Position numbers and translations under genes: made by a program
Shown: positions 8,913-18,461 of the stretch, in pieces
Position numbering within the stretch: the stretch's first letter is position 1
How the letters are laid out: each line of letters begins with the position of its first letter
Notes under the pieces: generated by a model
What the model saw: only the letters and a program-made list of their open reading frames with translations
The model's database searches: none
Told to the model about the DNA's origin: nothing
NCBI RefSeq assembly: GCF_014884965.1
Contig: NZ_JABTBO010000018.1
Coordinates: 1-48,288, forward strand
Length of the DNA: 48,288 nucleotides
Direction of reading: 5' to 3'
From: Spirabiliibacterium mucosae
GTDB taxonomy: Bacteria; Pseudomonadota; Gammaproteobacteria; Enterobacterales; Pasteurellaceae

Positions 8913-10124
8913 TTAGATTTCAAGTAAGATGCGAGTTGGGTCTTCCAACAGCTCTTTGATGGTGACCAAAAAGCCGACCGACTCACGCCCGTCGATCAAA
9001 CGGTGATCGTAAGACAAGGCCAAATACATCATTGGGCGAATCACCACCTCACCATTGACGGCAACTGGGCGCTCTTTGATCGCGTGCATGCCCAAAATCG
9101 CACTTTGTGGTGGGTTGATGATTGGGGTTGACATCAATGAGCCAAACACGCCACCGTTGGTAATGGTGAAGTTGCCGCCAGTGAGCTCGTCTACAGTCAA
9201 TTTGCCATCACGGCCTTTAATTGCCAGCTCTTTGATCTTTTTCTCGATCTCCGCCATGGAGAGTTTGTCGCAGTCTTTCAGCACAGGGGTCACCAGCCCG
9301 CGCGGGGTAGACACGGCAATCGAGATGTCAAAGTAGTTGTGATAAACCACGTCATCGCCGTCAATCGAGGCGTTGACTTCAGGGTAGCGTTTAAGCGCTT
9401 CAACCACCGCTTTAATGTAAAACGACATAAAGCCAAGGCGGATGTCGTTGCGTTTTTCAAACTGCTCGCCGTAGGTTTTGCGCAGCTGCATAATCGGTGA
9501 CATATCCACCTCGTTGAAGGTGGTGAGCATCGCGGTGGAGTTTTTCGCCTCCAGCAAGCGCTCTGCCACACGTTTGCGCAGGCGTGTCATTGGCACGCGT
9601 TTTTCGCTGCGGTTAGCCATCGCAACAGAACTATCGGTGCCGTCACTATGAACCGCACTTTGGCTTTTTTCAACATAGGCTTGCACGTCTTCACGGGTGA
9701 TGCGGCCGCCCACGCCAGAGCCTTTGATTTGGCTGGCGTCAAGGTTGTGTTCAGCCAACAAGCGGCGAACAGACGGGCTGATGCTGTCGTTGCTGGCGTC
9801 TTCTTCAATCGCGCCGCCGTGGCGTTGCGCTGGGGTGGCCTCACTGCTTTCCACTTTGGCGTTGGTTTGGGTGCCGGCGGCCGATTGTGGGCTGAGTTTG
9901 CCCAGCACTTGGCTGCTGGTGACGGTTGCGCCTTCATCTTCGGCAATGCTTTCAATTACGCCATCAGCGGTGGCAGGCACTTCCAGCACCACTTTGTCGG
10001 TTTCAATTTCAACGATGATCTCATCGCGCGAGACGCTGTCGCCCACTTTTTTGTGCCAGGTGGCAACGGTGGCATCAGCAACGGATTCAGGTAATACAGG
10101 GGTTAAAATCTCAATAGTGCTCAT
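8913..10124 (-). CDS. sucB: 2-oxoglutarate dehydrogenase E2, dihydrolipoamide succinyltransferase
   Basis: 403 residues. The N-terminal lipoyl domain has its lipoylated lysine at K44 (ETDKVVLEV). A linker leads to the E3/E1-binding domain ([22 protein letters not shown], about 116-137). The C-terminal acyltransferase domain has the catalytic H374 and D378 in YDHRLIDGR. It transfers the succinyl group to CoA. It is 28 bases after sucA and is surely co-transcribed with it. No dihydrolipoamide dehydrogenase (E3) gene is in the window. Confidence 0.97.
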   Translation of the reverse strand: MSTIEILTPVLPESVADATVATWHKKVGDSVSRDEIIVEIETDKVVLEVPATADGVIESIAEDEGATVTSSQVLGKLSPQSAAGTQTNAKVESSEATPAQRHGGAIEEDASNDSISPSVRRLLAEHNLDASQIKGSGVGGRITREDVQAYVEKSQSAVHSDGTDSSVAMANRSEKRVPMTRLRKRVAERLLEAKNSTAMLTTFNEVDMSPIMQLRKTYGEQFEKRNDIRLGFMSFYIKAVVEALKRYPEVNASIDGDDVVYHNYFDISIAVSTPRGLVTPVLKDCDKLSMAEIEKKIKELAIKGRDGKLTVDELTGGNFTITNGGVFGSLMSTPIINPPQSAILGMHAIKERPVAVNGEVVIRPMMYLALSYDHRLIDGRESVGFLVTIKELLEDPTRILLEI

Positions 10125-10152
10125 TGTTTAATCCTTAATAACAGTCATTCGG

Positions 10153-12963
10153 TTACACATTCAACGCTTGCTCAACTAATGCTTTTTGTTGCGCATTATG
10201 CAGTGATGCAAAGCCTGTTGCAGGAGAAGCTGATGCCGCTCGCCCTACATAATTTAAACTTGCGCCATCAGGCAGTGATGTGCGGAAGTTGTGCTGGCTA
10301 CAATACCAAGCCCCTTGGTTAAGCGGCTCTTCTTGACACCAGATAAAATCTTTCACGTGTTGGTATTGCGCCAACACCGCTTGCACCTCTTGGGTTGGGT
10401 AAGGGTAGAGCTGCTCAATACGGATGATGGCCACGTTGTCTTGGCCTTTTTCGCGGCGTTTTTCCAACAAGTCGTAATACACTTTGCCCGCGCACAGCAC
10501 CACGCGTTTCACCGCGGTTGGATCGAGCGCGTCCACCTCTGGCAACACCGGCTGGAAGGTGCCGTTGAGCAACTCATCCATCTCAGAGATAGCCAGCGGG
10601 TGGCGCAGCAGTGATTTTGGTGTCAGCGCAATCAGTGGCCGGCGCATTGGGCGCAGCATTTGCCGGCGCAGCATGTGATAAACCTGCGCAGGGGTTGACG
10701 GCACGCACACTTGAATATTTTGCTCAGCGCACAGCTGCAAATAACGCTCTAAACGGGCAGAGGAGTGCTCAGGGCCTTGGCCTTCATAGCCGTGTGGTAA
10801 CAGCATGGTCAAGCCGCACATCCGGCCCCATTTTTGCTCGCCTGAGCTGATGAACTGGTCAATCACCACTTGTGCCACGTTGGCAAAATCACCAAATTGC
10901 GCCTCCCAAATCACCAGAGTTTTCGGATCCGAGGTGGCGTAGCCGTATTCATAAGCCAGCACCGCCTCTTCTGACAGCACGGAATCCCACACCTCAAAGC
11001 GGCCTTGTTGTTGGTGCAAGTGCTGCAACGGGATGTAATAGGTGCCATCTTCTTGATTGTGCATCACCGCGTGGCGGTGGAAGAAGGTGCCACGGCCTGA
11101 GTCTTCACCCGAGAGGCGAATGGCGTTGCCATCGTCAAGCAAGGTGGCGTAGGCCATGATCTCTGCCATGCCCCAGTCGAGCGGTTTTTCGCCCGCGGCC
11201 ATCAGCTCGCGGTCTTGATAGATTTTTTTCACGCGGTTGTGCAATTTGTGCTCTTGCGGATACATGCACACTTTTTTCGCCAGCTGCATAAAGCGCTCTT
11301 TGTCGAACGTGCTATCAAAGGCCGCCGTCCAATCGTGGTTGAGATACGGCAGCCAGGTGAGTGAAGTGCGGTCAATCTCGCGCCACTCTTTCACCACGCG
11401 CTCACCGTTATCCAGCGCGTCGCGGTATTCATTGACCATCTCAAAAGTTTGATCGTCGCTAACCACGTTTTCAGCCACTAGGCGGTCGGCATAGACTTTG
11501 CGCGGGGTTGGGTGTTTTTTGATGGCTTTATACATCATCGGCTGCGTGGCAGACGGCTCATCAGCCTCATTGTGGCCATGGCGGCGATAAGAGACCAAAT
11601 CAATGAAGATATCGCGTTTAAATTTGGCGCGGAACTCCACCGCCATGCGCGCGGCATATACCACCGCTTCAGGGTCGTCGCCGTTGACGTGAATCACCGG
11701 CGCATCCACCATTTTGGCAATATCCGTGCAGTATTCGGTTGAGCGGGTGTCGCCACGATAAGAGGTGGTGAAACCAATGCGGTTGTTGATCACAACGCGA
11801 ATGGTGCCGCCAATGGTGTAGCCACGGGTGGCAGACATATTCAAGGTTTCTTGCACAATGCCTTGGCCGGTCACGGCGGAGTCACCATGCACAGTGATGC
11901 CGAGCACTTTGTCGTGAGTTTCATCATTGAGCCGTGTTTGGCGTGAGCGCACCGAGCCAATGACAACAGGGCTGACAATTTCCAAGTGCGATGGGTTGAA
12001 CGCCAGCGACAAATGCACGTCGCCTGATTCGGTGTGGAAGTTAGACGAAAACCCTTGGTGGTATTTCACATCCCCTGTGCGCTCTTCATTGCTGTGCTTG
12101 CCGGCAAACTCATCAAAGAGCTCAACAGGCTTTTTGCCCAGCACGTTAACCAGCATATTCAGCCGCCCGCGGTGGGCCATGCCCATCACAATATCTTGCG
12201 CGCCAAATTTGCCCGCATGGCGGATGATCTCTTTCATCAATGGGATGAACGCATCACTGCCCTCAAGCGAAAAGCGCTTAGCACCTGGGAATTTTGCGCC
12301 TAAATAGCGCTCAAGCCCTTCGGCGGCGGTCAGCTCTTGCAAGTAGGTGATCTTCTCTTCTTGACTAAAGTGCGGTTTGGCGATGCGTGCTTCCATCTTC
12401 TTTTGCAGCCAGTCGCGCATTTCCACATTGTGCACGTGCATAAACTCCAGCCCGATGGTGCCGCAGTAGGTGGCGTGGAGTTTTTCAGACAGCTCACGCA
12501 AGGTGATGTTTTCTTGGTCGTAAACATAACGCCCGATGTTAAACTCTTCATCGAGGTTTTTGTCTTCAAGGCCATAGAATTGATAATCGAGGTTTGGCAC
12601 CGACAACCGCTGCCACATTTTCAGCGGGTCAAGGTCGGCGCGCAGGTGCCCACGGTAGCGGTAGGCATTGATGTATTGCAAAATGCGCACCAAACGCTGG
12701 CTGGCGCTTGGGTCAATGATGGTGAGGGTGCCTTTGTTGTTAGTGTTCTCGCGCGCAAGCTCGCGAAAATAATCCCGCACGGGGCTGTGTGCTTGCTCTG
12801 GCAGCTGTGGCGCTGGCCATTGGTCAAAAATCTCGCGCCAGCTGCTGTCAATACTTTTGGGGTCGTTTAGGTAATCTTCATAGAGTTGCTCAATGTAACT
12901 TTGATTGGCACCACCTAAGGCGCTGGTGTCAATCCAGTCTTGCATGGCATGATTTTGTTGCAT
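10153..12963 (-). CDS. sucA: 2-oxoglutarate dehydrogenase E1 component
   Basis: 936 residues, near the 933 of E. coli SucA. It is the thiamine diphosphate-dependent decarboxylase that starts the 2-oxoglutarate dehydrogenase reaction. The start MQQNHAMQDWIDTS (ATG 12963) aligns with the E. coli N-terminus; an upstream in-frame extension of eight residues is not needed. GMAHRGRLNMLVNVLGK and VHGDSAVTGQGIVQE are family landmarks in the cofactor region, and the transketolase-like C-terminal half is intact (LLPHGYEGQGPEHSSARLER). It is the first gene of sucABCD. A hairpin lies in its leader, and gltA is divergent. Confidence 0.97.
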   Translation of the reverse strand: MQQNHAMQDWIDTSALGGANQSYIEQLYEDYLNDPKSIDSSWREIFDQWPAPQLPEQAHSPVRDYFRELARENTNNKGTLTIIDPSASQRLVRILQYINAYRYRGHLRADLDPLKMWQRLSVPNLDYQFYGLEDKNLDEEFNIGRYVYDQENITLRELSEKLHATYCGTIGLEFMHVHNVEMRDWLQKKMEARIAKPHFSQEEKITYLQELTAAEGLERYLGAKFPGAKRFSLEGSDAFIPLMKEIIRHAGKFGAQDIVMGMAHRGRLNMLVNVLGKKPVELFDEFAGKHSNEERTGDVKYHQGFSSNFHTESGDVHLSLAFNPSHLEIVSPVVIGSVRSRQTRLNDETHDKVLGITVHGDSAVTGQGIVQETLNMSATRGYTIGGTIRVVINNRIGFTTSYRGDTRSTEYCTDIAKMVDAPVIHVNGDDPEAVVYAARMAVEFRAKFKRDIFIDLVSYRRHGHNEADEPSATQPMMYKAIKKHPTPRKVYADRLVAENVVSDDQTFEMVNEYRDALDNGERVVKEWREIDRTSLTWLPYLNHDWTAAFDSTFDKERFMQLAKKVCMYPQEHKLHNRVKKIYQDRELMAAGEKPLDWGMAEIMAYATLLDDGNAIRLSGEDSGRGTFFHRHAVMHNQEDGTYYIPLQHLHQQQGRFEVWDSVLSEEAVLAYEYGYATSDPKTLVIWEAQFGDFANVAQVVIDQFISSGEQKWGRMCGLTMLLPHGYEGQGPEHSSARLERYLQLCAEQNIQVCVPSTPAQVYHMLRRQMLRPMRRPLIALTPKSLLRHPLAISEMDELLNGTFQPVLPEVDALDPTAVKRVVLCAGKVYYDLLEKRREKGQDNVAIIRIEQLYPYPTQEVQAVLAQYQHVKDFIWCQEEPLNQGAWYCSQHNFRTSLPDGASLNYVGRAASASPATGFASLHNAQQKALVEQALNV

Positions 12964-13275
12964 AAATTTAGACCTTTTTCTATCCACGATTCGGGGTTAG
13001 TGTACCGCTAATTATCTTCTAACACACGGCTGTGTGTTAAAAATATAACGCAAGTTGTCATCAATGGTGAAATTATACCTAAAAATTTTTTTTATAATGT
13101 GACGAGCCTAGAATTTTTTACAAAAAAGTAACAAATTAATCATTTCAGGCTTTAATTTTTGATGATAAAGGGCTAAATTGTTAGCAGGTTAATAAAAAAG
13201 CCCCCTTATTTGTTGGGCAAAAGTGCGGTTTTTGCTGCACCTTGTGGTTAACAGGACAATAACAAAGGAGTAAGT
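12964..13275. other. AT-rich divergent control region between sucA and gltA
   Basis: 312 bases without a gene. It contains a perfect 8-bp palindromic stem-loop (13020-13039), a TATAAT hexamer at 13093-13098 without a well-spaced -35 partner, an uptake signal at 13221-13229, and the gltA ribosome site AAAGGAG just before 13276. Both promoters must lie here, but I could not place them with confidence. No sdh genes are present between sucA and gltA. Confidence 0.55.
13020..13039. promoter_or_regulatory. Stem-loop or operator upstream of sucA
   Basis: TAACACAC (13020-13027) and GTGTGTTA (13032-13039) form a perfect inverted repeat around GGCT, 57 bases before the sucA start. It could be a leader hairpin or a protein-binding site; nothing in the sequence decides which. 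Confidence 0.55.
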
Positions 13276-14562
13276 ATGTCAGAACTGAAAGCAACGCTGT
13301 CTATTAGTGATGGTCGTCAATTTGAGCTTAACGTGGAACAAGGCTCACTGGGTTATGATGCCGTTGACGTGCAGCCATTGGTGAAAAATCAACTGTTCAC
13401 CTTTGACCCTGGGTTTATGTCCACCGCGTCGTGCAAATCGCAAATCACCTACATCGACGGCGAGCAGGGCATGTTGCTCCATCGTGGCTACCCAATTGAG
13501 GAGCTGGCCGAGCACGCTGACTACCTTGAAGTGTCCTATTTGTTGCTGTTCGGCGAGCGCCCAACCAAGGAGCAATACATCGCCTTTAGCAACCGCGTGA
13601 AAAAACATGAACTGGTGCACGAGCAAATCTCGCGCTTCTTCCACGGCTTCCGTCGAGATTCTCACCCGATGGCGATCATGTGTGGGGTCAGCGGCGCGCT
13701 GGCGGCGTTCTACCATGACTCCACCGATGTGGCTAATCCGTATCACCGTGAGCTGACGGCGTATCGCCTGCTGGCGAAAATGCCAACGCTGGCGGCGATG
13801 TGTTATAAATATTCCATCGGCCAGCCGTTTATGTACCCACAACGTCATTTGTCCTTCTCGGGCAACTTCTTGTATATGATGTTTGCCACCCCATGCGAGC
13901 CGTATGTGGTCAACCCTGTGTTGGAAAAGGCGATGGATCGCATCTTTATTCTCCATGCCGACCACGAGCAAAACGCCTCCACCTCCACCGTGCGCACCGC
14001 TGCGTCATCAGGCGCGAACCCATTTGCCTGTATTGCTGCGGGCATCGCGTCACTGTGGGGGCCAGCACACGGCGGCGCGAACGAGGCGTGCATTAACATG
14101 CTTGAAGAGATCGGCACCGTTGATCGCATCCCGGAATACATCGCCAAAGCGAAAGACAAAAACGACCCATTCCGTTTGATGGGCTTTGGCCACCGCGTGT
14201 ACAAAAACTACGATCCACGCGCCAAAGTGATGCGCAAAACCTGTCACGAAGTGCTCAAAGAGCTCAACGTGCAAAACCCACTGCTCGACGTGGCGATGGA
14301 GCTTGAGCGCATTGCATTGAGCGATCCGTATTTTAAAGATCACAAACTCTACCCGAACGTGGACTTCTACTCCGGCATCATTCTCAAAGCGATCGGCATC
14401 CCAGTGTCGATGTTCACCGTGATGTTTGCGCTTGCGCGTACCGTCGGCTGGATTGCGCACTGGAAGGAAATGTACAACGACGGCGCGATCCGCATCGTGC
14501 GCCCACGCCAAGTCTATGTGGGGCATGAAAAACGCGAGTTCACCCCGTTGGATAAATCCTAA
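13276..14562 (+). CDS. gltA: Citrate synthase (type II, Gram-negative)
   Basis: 428 residues, one more than E. coli GltA. It condenses oxaloacetate and acetyl-CoA to citrate. The catalytic residues are H265 ([11 protein letters not shown]), H306 ([14 protein letters not shown]) and D363 (NVDFYSGI), each shifted by one from E. coli. The N-terminal domain of the large hexameric, NADH-sensitive type is present. AAAGGAG precedes the ATG. It is divergent from sucABCD, so this locus carries the oxidative branch of the TCA cycle. Citrate synthase is absent from some relatives such as Haemophilus influenzae. Confidence 0.97.
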   Translation: MSELKATLSISDGRQFELNVEQGSLGYDAVDVQPLVKNQLFTFDPGFMSTASCKSQITYIDGEQGMLLHRGYPIEELAEHADYLEVSYLLLFGERPTKEQYIAFSNRVKKHELVHEQISRFFHGFRRDSHPMAIMCGVSGALAAFYHDSTDVANPYHRELTAYRLLAKMPTLAAMCYKYSIGQPFMYPQRHLSFSGNFLYMMFATPCEPYVVNPVLEKAMDRIFILHADHEQNASTSTVRTAASSGANPFACIAAGIASLWGPAHGGANEACINMLEEIGTVDRIPEYIAKAKDKNDPFRLMGFGHRVYKNYDPRAKVMRKTCHEVLKELNVQNPLLDVAMELERIALSDPYFKDHKLYPNVDFYSGIILKAIGIPVSMFTVMFALARTVGWIAHWKEMYNDGAIRIVRPRQVYVGHEKREFTPLDKS

Positions 14563-14580
14563 TCTAACCGCACTTTGATA

Positions 14581-14609
14581 AAAACCGCACGTTAAAGTGC
14601 GGTTTTTTT
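14581..14609 (+). terminator. Terminator of gltA
   Basis: 10-bp stem AAAACCGCAC / GTGCGGTTTT (14581-14590 and 14597-14606) with a 6-base loop and T-run to 14609. It overlaps the stop codon of the convergent hmuV. Confidence 0.85.
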
Positions 14610-15354
14610 AGCTGATGTGAATGCGATTGTTGTGCTCAAACACCTCGGCGCGGTAGTCGTAAAGCGCGTGGATCGTCTGCGCCGTCATCAACGCTTTGGT
14701 TTCACCCAAGCCGACCAACTCACCACGGCGCAGTAGCAAGAGTTTGTCGCAATAACGGCTAACGAGGTTGAGATCATGCAGCACGATCAACACTACGTGG
14801 GTTTTCGCCAACGCTTGCGTGAGGGTGAGGAAGTGGTGCTGATGTTTGAGATCCAGCGCGCTGGTGGGCTCATCCAGCAGCACTAATTTCGGCGTGTGGC
14901 TCCCTTGAATTTGCGCCCACACCCGTGCGGCGTGCACCCGTTGTTTTTCCCCACCGGAGAGGTGCAGGTAGTTTTGCTGCTTAAGTGCGGTTATCTCAAA
15001 TTGCGCCAAGGCATGGTCTACCACCGCACTTTTGTTTTTCACCCTGGGGTGCATCATCACGCCCATTTCGACAATCTCTTGCACGCTCAACGCAAACGCC
15101 ATCTGGCTATGTTGCGGCATAAACGCCATGTGCTGCGCGCGTTGCGCTTCATTCATTTTGCTCAACGCCATCTCACGCCAGGTGATTTCCCCTTTATGAG
15201 CGATGTTTTGCCCAATGGTTTTCAGCAGCGTTGATTTGCCCGCGCCATTGGCGCCAATAATGCCCACACAGCAGGGGGCGTCGAGTGTGACACTCAGTGG
15301 CGAGAGCAACATTTTGCCGCTTACTTCAGCTGACACCTGATTGAGCTTAAGCAT
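14608..15354 (-). CDS. hmuV: Hemin ABC transporter ATP-binding protein
   Basis: 248 residues. ATG at 15354 (MLKLNQVSAEV) overlaps the stop of the permease gene (TAATG); a longer upstream frame is antisense-like and rejected. Walker A is GANGAGKST (34-42), the signature is LSGGEKQRV, Walker B is LVLLDEPTSAL, and an H-loop histidine follows in VLHDLN. It powers heme import across the inner membrane with HmuU and HmuT. The assignment to heme rather than cobalamin or siderophore rests on the short FepC-like form and on the neighbours (HmuT-type binding protein, hutXZ, chaN-like gene). Confidence 0.92.
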   Translation of the reverse strand: MLKLNQVSAEVSGKMLLSPLSVTLDAPCCVGIIGANGAGKSTLLKTIGQNIAHKGEITWREMALSKMNEAQRAQHMAFMPQHSQMAFALSVQEIVEMGVMMHPRVKNKSAVVDHALAQFEITALKQQNYLHLSGGEKQRVHAARVWAQIQGSHTPKLVLLDEPTSALDLKHQHHFLTLTQALAKTHVVLIVLHDLNLVSRYCDKLLLLRRGELVGLGETKALMTAQTIHALYDYRAEVFEHNNRIHIS

Positions 15355-16364
15355 TAGACTTTTCCTTTTAACTTGAGCAACAACGCGATGAAAAACGGCG
15401 CACCTAAAAGTGCGGTGATGATGCCAATCGGCACTTCTGCCGGTGGCGCAATGGCGCGCGCGAGAATGTCGGCAAACAATAACAACACCGCACCCATCAA
15501 GCTGCTGGCCGGGATCAGCACTTTGTGATTGGCGCCAAGCAGGCCGCGACAAATGTGCGGCACCACCAGCCCAACAAAGCCGATGATCCCCGCCACCGCC
15601 ACCGCCATGCCAATGGCCAGCGCGGTGAAAAAGATGCACTGGCGCTTAACGCGCTCAATATTCACGCCCAAATGCTGCGCCTCAATATCTCCCAGCAACA
15701 GCGCATTGAGCGCATGCGCCAGGCGGCGAAAGCGCAGCAACACAATGGCGAGCACCAGCCATGTCAGCAACACGTGCCAATAATTGCTTTGCGCCAGTGA
15801 GCCTAGCTGCCAGGTGGTGAGATCGCGCAGTGCGCGGTCGTCGGCGATGTACTGCAACAAGCCGAGCAGCGCAAAGGCAATCGAGCCAATGGCAATTCCG
15901 CCGAGCAGCATCAGCGTCATTTGCGAGCCGTATTGCGTTTGGCCTAAGCGATACACAAACAAGGTGATCAGCAAACTGCCCACAAAGGCAAACACCGAGG
16001 TGATGCCAAGCTGCACGCCAAAAAGGGAGGCCGGCAGCAGCACAATGGCAATGCCAGCCCCGAGTGCAGCGCCCGCGCTCACGCCGATGATGCCAGGGTC
16101 AGCCAAAGGGTTGCGAAAAAGCCCTTGCAGCACCGCACCCGAGCAGCCCAAAATCGCCCCAATAGCCAGTGCGTTGAGCGTGCGCGGCAGGCGCAATTGC
16201 TGCAAAATAAACACCGTGGCCTCATCACCTTGGCCCAAAAGTGCGCTCGCCAGTTGAGCAACATCGAGCTTCACCGCGCCCGTGCTTAATGACAGCAGGC
16301 TCAAGGCCAGCAGCAGCGCGGTGGTCATCAACCCAAAGGCGAGTGGGGAGAGCAGCTTCATCAT
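15354..16364 (-). CDS. hmuU: Hemin ABC transporter permease (FecCD family)
   Basis: 336 residues with about nine to ten hydrophobic membrane segments. Family landmarks are RLPRTLNALAIGAILGCSGAVLQGLFRNPLADPGIIGVSAGAALGA (about 60-105) and GFVGLVVPHICRGLLG near 270. It forms the heme channel in the inner membrane. ATG at 16364 overlaps the hmuT stop by four bases (ATGA), so the two are translationally coupled; the TTG two codons upstream is less likely. Its own stop overlaps hmuV. Confidence 0.93.
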   Translation of the reverse strand: MMKLLSPLAFGLMTTALLLALSLLSLSTGAVKLDVAQLASALLGQGDEATVFILQQLRLPRTLNALAIGAILGCSGAVLQGLFRNPLADPGIIGVSAGAALGAGIAIVLLPASLFGVQLGITSVFAFVGSLLITLFVYRLGQTQYGSQMTLMLLGGIAIGSIAFALLGLLQYIADDRALRDLTTWQLGSLAQSNYWHVLLTWLVLAIVLLRFRRLAHALNALLLGDIEAQHLGVNIERVKRQCIFFTALAIGMAVAVAGIIGFVGLVVPHICRGLLGANHKVLIPASSLMGAVLLLFADILARAIAPPAEVPIGIITALLGAPFFIALLLKLKGKV

Positions 16365-17203
16365 CGGCAAGCAGGGTTTTGCGCAATCGCTCGTTGCAGC
16401 CGCACGCTTTCTGCCAGTGAGCTTAAGTTAAAGCCACCGAGCAGCGCTTGGCCGTTGACGGTGAAAATGCATTGATTTTGCGTTGCTTTCAATTGGCTCA
16501 AAAACGGGTATTTCGTCAAAATGCCGTTGAGATCCTGCGCTAGGCTGCGCTCTGAAATCAGCACCACTTTCGGCTGCTCGGCAATCAAGGTTTCAATGCC
16601 GTAGGGGTAATAATTCGTCTTGCCTTTGGCGATGTTGCTCAGCCCAATGAGCTCAAACATGCCATTGGCCGTGGTGGCATCGCCGCCGGCAAACAGCGCG
16701 CCCTTTTCGCCTAAAAAGAGGAACACCGCGCGTTGCCCGCCTTGCTTGCCGCGGGCTAATTGCGCTTGTTGCTGCGCCACTTGGTCTAGCAAAACCGCAC
16801 TTTGTGATTTTTTATCAAGCTGCTCGCCCAAGGTGCGAATGTGCGCGCTGAGGTCTGACACATTGTGCTGCGCGCCATCGAGCACCACCACCGCAATGCC
16901 CGCTTGCTTGAGTTGCGACAGCACCACCTCAGGCCCCATCTCCTCACTGCCAATCACCACTGTCGGTTTCAGCGCGATAATCCCCTCCGCGGCAAGCTTG
17001 CGCTGATAGCCCAGCACCGGCAAATTGCGCGCCTTGGCAAAGGCCTTGCTGGTGGAATCCACCGCCACAATCTCCTCGCCAGCGCCAAGCGCATCAATCA
17101 ACTGCGTTACCCCAAAGCCCACCGACACCACTCGCTGTGCTTCGTGCGCCACTGCGCCAGCGGAAACCGCCAACATCAAAAGTACGGTTAGTAAATTTTT
17201 CAT
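16361..17203 (-). CDS. hmuT: Periplasmic hemin-binding protein
   Basis: 280 residues: signal peptide (about 1-19, ending AVA), then a class III binding-protein fold. The segment LGYQRKLAAEGIIALKPTVV contains Y66, matching the heme-coordinating tyrosine of ShuT/HmuT proteins. It takes heme from the TonB-dependent receptor to HmuUV. AAGGAG precedes the ATG, and a hairpin of two inverted uptake signals lies just before that. The overlap with hmuU shows a tight transporter unit downstream of the surface lipoprotein gene. Confidence 0.93.
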   Translation of the reverse strand: MKNLLTVLLMLAVSAGAVAHEAQRVVSVGFGVTQLIDALGAGEEIVAVDSTSKAFAKARNLPVLGYQRKLAAEGIIALKPTVVIGSEEMGPEVVLSQLKQAGIAVVVLDGAQHNVSDLSAHIRTLGEQLDKKSQSAVLLDQVAQQQAQLARGKQGGQRAVFLFLGEKGALFAGGDATTANGMFELIGLSNIAKGKTNYYPYGIETLIAEQPKVVLISERSLAQDLNGILTKYPFLSQLKATQNQCIFTVNGQALLGGFNLSSLAESVRLQRAIAQNPACR

Positions 17204-17214
17204 GGTTGCTCCTT

Positions 17215-17237
17215 AAAGTGCGGTCAAACCGCACTTT
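17215..17237 (-). other. Inverted uptake-signal hairpin between surface lipoprotein gene and hmuT
   Basis: 10-bp stem AAAGTGCGGT / ACCGCACTTT around CAA. No T-run follows leftward; instead the hmuT ribosome site follows at once. It may protect the upstream mRNA end or partly terminate transcription within the operon. Confidence 0.65.
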
Positions 17238-17239
17238 GC

Positions 17240-18447
17240 TTATTTATCACGGCTCGCGCCAAAGGCGATGCGTTCTTCACCGCCACCAATTTGGCCGACA
17301 ATTTCGTCTGCATTAGGGCCTGCGAATGTGCCGCCGTAGTTTTGGCTCGCGACTTCTTTATCACCATCCATCCACGCGACATTGTCACTAGCGCCTTTGC
17401 CAAAACTCATGGTGCCGTTTTCGCTCACTTCAATTTTGGTTGGTTTTAAGATCAAATCTTGCTTGGTGAGATCAATGCCTTTTTGCGTTGGCATATCATC
17501 GTCATCTGTGTAGCGCCAGTTGTATTTGGTGAACCCATCTTGACGCGCGGTCACTTTGCCATCGATCATTTTGGTGTCAAAATTCACATTCAAATTGACA
17601 TCCCCCATATAACCTTGCGTTGGTGTTTTACCATCGGGGCCATCAACATAGCCCAGGGTGTGGCCTGAATAGGTAGCCGTGCCTTTTTGCTGTGCAAATT
17701 GCGCTTCGGTGGTTGGGTTGGCCACAAAGAGCGCAACATTTTCAGGGGTAATATGCTCACCATATTCGATTCTTGTCATCTCAGGCACAAATGTGGCATA
17801 GCTGGAGTAAGATTGATTCACAAATTGGAATTTACCCAGCAGTGTACCGTCATCTGCTTTGACTTCCAGGTATTGTGCCTTTTGTGGATCAATTTCCCCT
17901 TTTTGCAAAAAATCACTTTCTTTGAGTGCATCAGCCAATAATACGTTTTTCTTGTTTTAGGATTCATGAATTCTCTTGAATCACCTGCGTTGTAGTAGAA
18001 TGCTGTTCCATCCTTAATAAGTGGATTAAACGCATCATATGCAGCAACAATATCCTTGGTTGTTTTAGGGATGCTAACACTGCGATTCTCCAAGCCATTT
18101 ACCACCTCAGGCTTAGCAGGTTCAGCTGGCTCGGCAGGTTTCTCAGGTTCAGCAGGCTTCGCTGGCTCGGCAGGTTCGGCAGGTTCGGCAGGTTTTACAG
18201 GTTCAGCAGGCTTCGCGGGCTCAGCCGGTTTTGTTGGCTCAGCAGGCTTTGCGGGCTCAGCAGGTTTTGCGGGATCAGCAGGCTTTGCGGGCTCCGCAGG
18301 TTTAGCCGGCTCTGCAGGTTTAGCCGGTGTGGTGGCGTGCGGGTTGTTTGCCGCACTTTTGTCTAAACTGTAATCGGTCGAGCTAGATGAGCACGCGCTT
18401 AGTGCCAGCACAAGGCTGGCGGCAAGGGTGAGTTTGGTCATAGTCAT
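17240..18447 (-). CDS. TbpB-like surface lipoprotein with proline-rich repeat linker (frame-shifted as sequenced)
   Basis: About 402 residues once one A is added to the A5 run at 17946-17950; the joined frames then read smoothly (RKNVLLADALKESDF). The N-terminus is a lipoprotein signal with lipobox LSAC (Cys19). A long linker of six-residue PAEPAK-type repeats follows (coded at about 18113-18330). The C-terminal beta domain ends with NYGGTFAGPNADEIVGQI and AFGASRDK, the pattern of transferrin-binding-protein-B-like, Slam-dependent surface lipoproteins. It lies 14 bases after the TonB-dependent receptor gene and before hmuT, so it probably binds a host heme protein at the surface and hands it to the receptor. 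No Slam (DUF560) gene is in the window. The ligand is not known from sequence. Confidence 0.78.
18113..18330. repeat. 18-bp tandem repeats coding the PAEPAK linker
   Basis: About a dozen imperfect 18-bp units, read leftward as variants of AKPAEP. Unit number could vary between strains without breaking the frame, since 18 is divisible by three. Confidence 0.8.
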
Positions 18448-18461
18448 AGTGTCTCCTTAGG

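Noticed and set aside
13192-13218. Possible terminator AAAGCCCC ... TTGGGC upstream of gltA
   Set aside because: Pairing is imperfect, no T-run follows and no gene ends there.
14608-15639. Longer form of hmuV
   Set aside because: The extra 95 residues are the mirror frame of the hmuU coding region; ATG 15354 with TAATG coupling is right.
18113-18330. Regular repeats that could suggest a CRISPR array
   Set aside because: The units are 18 bp with no unique spacers and encode PAEPAK repeats in the frame of a lipoprotein.
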